Of a stretch of DNA of 64,000 nucleotides, positions 61,108 through 64,000 are shown in pieces. This stretch comes from Paenibacillus prosopidis (GTDB taxonomy: Bacteria > Bacillota > Bacilli > Paenibacillales > Paenibacillaceae). Every line of letters begins with the position of its first letter. Position 1 is the stretch's first letter. Location of the stretch: NCBI RefSeq assembly GCF_003337375.1, contig NZ_QPJD01000010.1, forward strand, positions 124,001 to 188,000, written 5' to 3'. The position numbers and the translations under genes are program-made. Under the pieces are notes generated by a model, which had not been told where the DNA came from, did no database searches, and saw only the letters and a program-made list of their open reading frames with translations.

Positions 61108-62472
61108 ATGAGAAAATCGCAAGCATCGTACACCAAATTGCTAGCAGCACTCCTCTTATCCTTCTCGATTTTTTTCACACATTCGGCAGTTTTCGCAGCT
61201 GCACCAGCTTCTTCAGCTTCATCAACAGTACAAGAGGACGGCGTAGAGCAGTATAAACAATTTTTGAAAGAGAAGTTTGGTATAAGACTTACAGGGACGG
61301 TAACGAAAGGTGAATTTATAGAAGCGGTAGCCGACATTTTAGGTTACGTGCCATCGGGTGAAAAAGTAACTTTCACAGATGTGAAGGAAGATCAAGCATT
61401 ATTTTCATCCGCAGCGGCTTTATATGAGAATGGGATTTTATCCGGCCCCGCCATTCAAGGCGATCAAGTGTTAACAAACACCGTAGCGGTCTCGATTGCC
61501 GTAAGAGCGGCTGATTTGAAAGAGCTGGCTTATACATACCCATCGGCTAAGGTTAATAAAGTGCTCAGTCAGCTTAAAATAAAAAGCAGCGCACTCGGTA
61601 CAAAAGGCGCACAGGAAGTTGCGGCGGCAGTTGACACTGGTTTGCTGCCTGATGAATTTCACAAGAACTTTAAGCCAAAAAGCGCGGCCAGCGATCAATT
61701 GATCCACACGCTGCTTGGTAAAGTACTTATTACTAAAGGTCTCTACAAGAAATATATCGGATACGTTAACGACGCCGATATTTACGCAAAGCTGAGCAGC
61801 GCCTACGAAACTTCCGACATTATTGATGCGCCTAAGCTGCAAACGTTGGTGAATACAGCTCTAAAACAAGATCTGATCACAGGCTACAGCATAAAGGACT
61901 CCCGCTTTGAACCTAACTTTATAGAATCATTGGCACTAGTCTATGGACATTCGGATTTCAAACACGCTATTCAACTGATTGGCCTGCTGCGCAGCGAAGG
62001 CCTCAATGCAAAAGTACAATTCGAGCCGAAAACATCCGCATTCATCCATTTGGCAGAGTGGGGCGATCCGGGCCCGAACGTCGTTCAAATTGAAAATGGC
62101 AATTTTATCGCCTATGCGAAAGAATATGATCTTGAATTTGAGTTTGCGACCGTGCAGGATAAAGCAGCTTTCCAAGACGTTATTTTGACGTATGCGAAGA
62201 AAAATGTGGTGGATCAAGCAGGTTTGATCTCCGGCTCATGGTGGCAGCCATTGTACTACTCTTCAACGGAGTTGAAGGATTATGAATTGATTACGAACAA
62301 CTTCATTACGGATCCGGACAGTTCTTATACAGTTAATCCATTTTCGCTAAATGAAGACTCTGCAAAGGTGGTTGCCGGTCTGAAAGCTATCGACCCGGAT
62401 GCAGTTATTACACCGATTCAATTTTGGGTGGATAAGCCGTTCTTCAGATACTTGCATGGTGAAGCGCTGTAA
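61108..62472 (+). CDS. Exported protein with SLH-like N-terminal region
   Basis: 454 residues from ATG 61108 (GGAGG eight bases before; the in-frame ATG at 61093 overlaps that site). Sec signal peptide ends near SAVFAAAPASS. Residues about 50-130 resemble S-layer homology repeats (LTGTVTKGEFIEAVADILGY, VTFTDVKEDQALFSSAAALYENGILSGP). The rest is a helical then mixed domain of unknown fold (GLLRSEGLNAKVQFEPKTSAFIHLAEW). Expected to be secreted or wall-bound. Strong promoter suggests abundant product. Confidence 0.8.
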   Translation: MRKSQASYTKLLAALLLSFSIFFTHSAVFAAAPASSASSTVQEDGVEQYKQFLKEKFGIRLTGTVTKGEFIEAVADILGYVPSGEKVTFTDVKEDQALFSSAAALYENGILSGPAIQGDQVLTNTVAVSIAVRAADLKELAYTYPSAKVNKVLSQLKIKSSALGTKGAQEVAAAVDTGLLPDEFHKNFKPKSAASDQLIHTLLGKVLITKGLYKKYIGYVNDADIYAKLSSAYETSDIIDAPKLQTLVNTALKQDLITGYSIKDSRFEPNFIESLALVYGHSDFKHAIQLIGLLRSEGLNAKVQFEPKTSAFIHLAEWGDPGPNVVQIENGNFIAYAKEYDLEFEFATVQDKAAFQDVILTYAKKNVVDQAGLISGSWWQPLYYSSTELKDYELITNNFITDPDSSYTVNPFSLNEDSAKVVAGLKAIDPDAVITPIQFWVDKPFFRYLHGEAL

Positions 62473-62505
62473 GCCATTCTTTGCTTCTATATGATTACTG
62501 GTACA

Positions 62506-62538
62506 GCCCTAGCTATCAATTGATGGTTAGGGCTGTTG
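62506..62538 (+). terminator. Hairpin after SLH-like gene
   Basis: CAGCCCTA and TAGGGCTG pair around a self-complementary ATCAATTGAT, followed by TTGTGTG; the T run is poor. Confidence 0.5.
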
Positions 62539-62571
62539 TGTGTTATCGTTCAAAGAAAGGAGCTGTGGCGG

Positions 62572-63240
62572 ATGACTAGTTGTTCGGATGCATTGGAGGC
62601 TTGGTTTAGAGAACATGCTGATTCGGAGAAGGCCGTTGCTATGGAAGCGTACATGCGAAATCAATTTTTATTTTTGGGCATTAAGTCAACGGAGCATACA
62701 CAGCTTACACGGGAGTTTTGGAAGAAGGTTGATATGCCCAAAGGCGACGCGCTGCTCCAAACGGCAGAGCAGCTTTGGCAGCTGCCCGAGCGTGAATTCC
62801 ATTATGCAGCAATGGCTCTGCTTGAGAAGTATAGTAAACAAGCGGATCAGTCGCATATCGCTGTATTGGAGCGCTGGGTGACGACTAATTCATGGTGGGA
62901 TACGGTCGATTTTTTGGCGTCTCATCTCGTTGGTAACCATTTGGCGAAATATCCGGAATTGATTGCTTCCTATACGGGGCGTTGGATTGAATCGGACAAC
63001 CTTTGGTTGCGCCGCACTGCGATTTTGTACCAGCTCAGATATAAGCAGCGGACCGACGCGGGACGGTTGTTTGATTATATCCGGCGTTCGAAGGAGGATA
63101 GCGATTTTTTTATCCGCAAGGCGATTGGCTGGGCGCTACGGGAATATGCAAAAACCGATGCAGCAGCCGTGCATCGGTTTGTTGAGGAAACATCATTGTC
63201 TCCGCTTAGTAAGAAGGAAGCGCTGAAGCATCTGGTATAA
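62572..63240 (+). CDS. alkD: DNA alkylation repair protein AlkD
   Basis: 222 residues, all-helical HEAT-like repeat glycosylase that removes 3-methyladenine and 7-methylguanine. Conserved marks: TTNSWWDTVDFLASHLVG, LWLRRTAILYQLRYK and SDFFIRKAIGWALREYAKTD, which include the aromatic and acidic residues of the DNA-binding concave face. AAAGGAG precedes ATG 62572. Confidence 0.93.
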   Translation: MTSCSDALEAWFREHADSEKAVAMEAYMRNQFLFLGIKSTEHTQLTREFWKKVDMPKGDALLQTAEQLWQLPEREFHYAAMALLEKYSKQADQSHIAVLERWVTTNSWWDTVDFLASHLVGNHLAKYPELIASYTGRWIESDNLWLRRTAILYQLRYKQRTDAGRLFDYIRRSKEDSDFFIRKAIGWALREYAKTDAAAVHRFVEETSLSPLSKKEALKHLV

Positions 63241-63267
63241 CCTTAGTTATATCGGATTCCTAAGGGT

Positions 63268-64000
63268 TTACTGCCGCACCGAGGCACGGTATAAAGAAGA
63301 GGCTGCAATGGCAAACGCGGCTATAACGGCCATGCCCCAGAAGATATTCGAGAACGCTTGTGAGAGCGGAAGCGCGCTTTGCGCTGTAAGCGCAATACCG
63401 CTAATGGCGACACTGAACGCCCCGCTGATAAACTGCGCTAGCTGGAATAACCCCATTCCCGCTCCGACATGCTCTCCCGGTAAAATGCGAGACAGCTCGT
63501 TGGAGACGCTGGAATTTACAGCGGAGAATCCGACGCTCATCATTATATATACCGACATGATAACGTAAATGGAACGATCGGCAAACAAGGCAAAAAAACA
63601 AGCTGCGATTAAAAGCGGCCAGGGCGTGAGGCGAAGAAGCATGCCGTTGCCGTTGCGGTCAATTATTTTACCGATACGCCTTGAGGCCAGCATGGCAACG
63701 AAGGCGCCAGGGAATATAATGAGACCCGTTTGACCGGGCGTCAATTGAAACTGATGAATGAGCACCTGCGGAAGCAGGAACAGAGTTGCAAAGTTGCTCA
63801 TGTAGGATATAATGCCGAGCGTAATTAAGCGCAAGTACTTTTTGTTTCTGAATAAAGAAGGCTGAACAAAAGGATTCGCAGCTCGGTTAATTCGAACCCA
63901 GAACAAAACAAGCGCTGTAACGCCGATAATAAGAGCTATCCATAATTGGTTCGTTAAGTACAACAGAACGCCGGTAGAACCAATACCGACCAGCACGGCT
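63268..64000 (-). CDS. MFS transporter, C-terminal part (gene continues beyond window)
   Basis: The minus-strand frame is open to the last base, so the start is outside. The visible 243 residues contain about seven membrane segments, with FLLPQVLIHQFQLTPGQTGLIIFPGAF and SRRIGKIIDRNGNGMLLRLTP, and FSAVNSSVSNELSRILPGEHVGAGMGLFQLAQFISGAF typical of 14-segment drug/H+ antiporters (TetL/QacA-type). Substrate unknown. Confidence 0.88.
   Translation of the reverse strand, partial: AVLVGIGSTGVLLYLTNQLWIALIIGVTALVLFWVRINRAANPFVQPSLFRNKKYLRLITLGIISYMSNFATLFLLPQVLIHQFQLTPGQTGLIIFPGAFVAMLASRRIGKIIDRNGNGMLLRLTPWPLLIAACFFALFADRSIYVIMSVYIMMSVGFSAVNSSVSNELSRILPGEHVGAGMGLFQLAQFISGAFSVAISGIALTAQSALPLSQAFSNIFWGMAVIAAFAIAASSLYRASVRQ

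Overview
The window reads as one continuous piece of chromosome from a spore-forming Bacillota of the Paenibacillaceae type (Paenibacillus, Cohnella or a relative). The evidence is a gerA-type germinant receptor operon, an alpha/beta small acid-soluble spore protein behind a textbook sigma-G promoter, strong AAGGAGG ribosome sites, cre-like (CcpA) sites, YesM/YesN two-component pairs and many AraC-type sugar regulators. Intergenic repeats built around TATATTGGAT/ATCCAATATA are, as far as I recall, also typical of Paenibacillus. I see no tRNA, rRNA, CRISPR array, insertion sequence, prophage or origin.

Layout. 1-890: small hypothetical genes, the first cut by the window edge. 914-4875: germinant receptor genes gerB-gerA-gerC (minus strand). 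5083-10344: fabV, ssp, a ligase-like gene lacking the catalytic lysine, an AraC regulator, an NlpC/P60 endopeptidase and an aldo/keto reductase. 10565-15750: esterase, GH51 arabinofuranosidase, a small Cys-rich protein and a GH4 alpha-galactosidase with a divergent AraC regulator. 16124-17853: a GT2-TPR glycosyltransferase followed by a protein with three KKRVC-type repeats and a C1q/BclA-like domain. 17927-23574: LacI regulator and divergent L-fucose operon (fucI, fucA, RhaB-type kinase, fucU). 23727-25347: AT-rich MarR-paiA-paiB island in which paiB is destroyed. 25503-33533: membrane-anchored sugar-binding protein, histidine kinase, response regulator and a XylFGH-type ABC importer. 33605-42419: acetyltransferase, AraC genes (one a relic), sugar isomerase/dehydrogenase pair, AraM-type dehydrogenase, aldo/keto reductase, iron alcohol dehydrogenase and an ArsR regulator. 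42901-52512: L-rhamnose operon (rhaE, rhaA, rhaB, DeoR regulator) followed directly by the L-lactate operon lutABC-lutR. 52580-64000: J-like membrane protein, rhamnogalacturonan acetylesterase, preQ1-riboswitch-controlled queCDEF, TPP-riboswitch-controlled thiD, ypsA, an ArsR/DUF2087 regulator, an SLH-like exported protein, alkD and the end of an MFS transporter gene.

How the genes fit together. Most of the window concerns plant cell-wall sugars. A rhamnogalacturonan acetylesterase, an arabinofuranosidase and an alpha-galactosidase release sugars from pectin and hemicellulose. Fucose and rhamnose are isomerised, phosphorylated and cleaved to DHAP and L-lactaldehyde. The rhamnose aldolase is fused to a dehydrogenase that oxidises lactaldehyde to lactate, and the adjacent lut operon oxidises lactate to pyruvate. 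Neither deoxysugar operon contains a transporter.

The most unusual observations are: the pair formed by a SunS-like GT2-TPR enzyme and a Cys-repeat C1q-like protein; the ligase-like protein with Ile in place of the adenylated lysine; a two-hairpin dispersed repeat that abuts intrinsic terminators; the doubly broken paiB; and a relic AraC gene beside an intact AraC gene.
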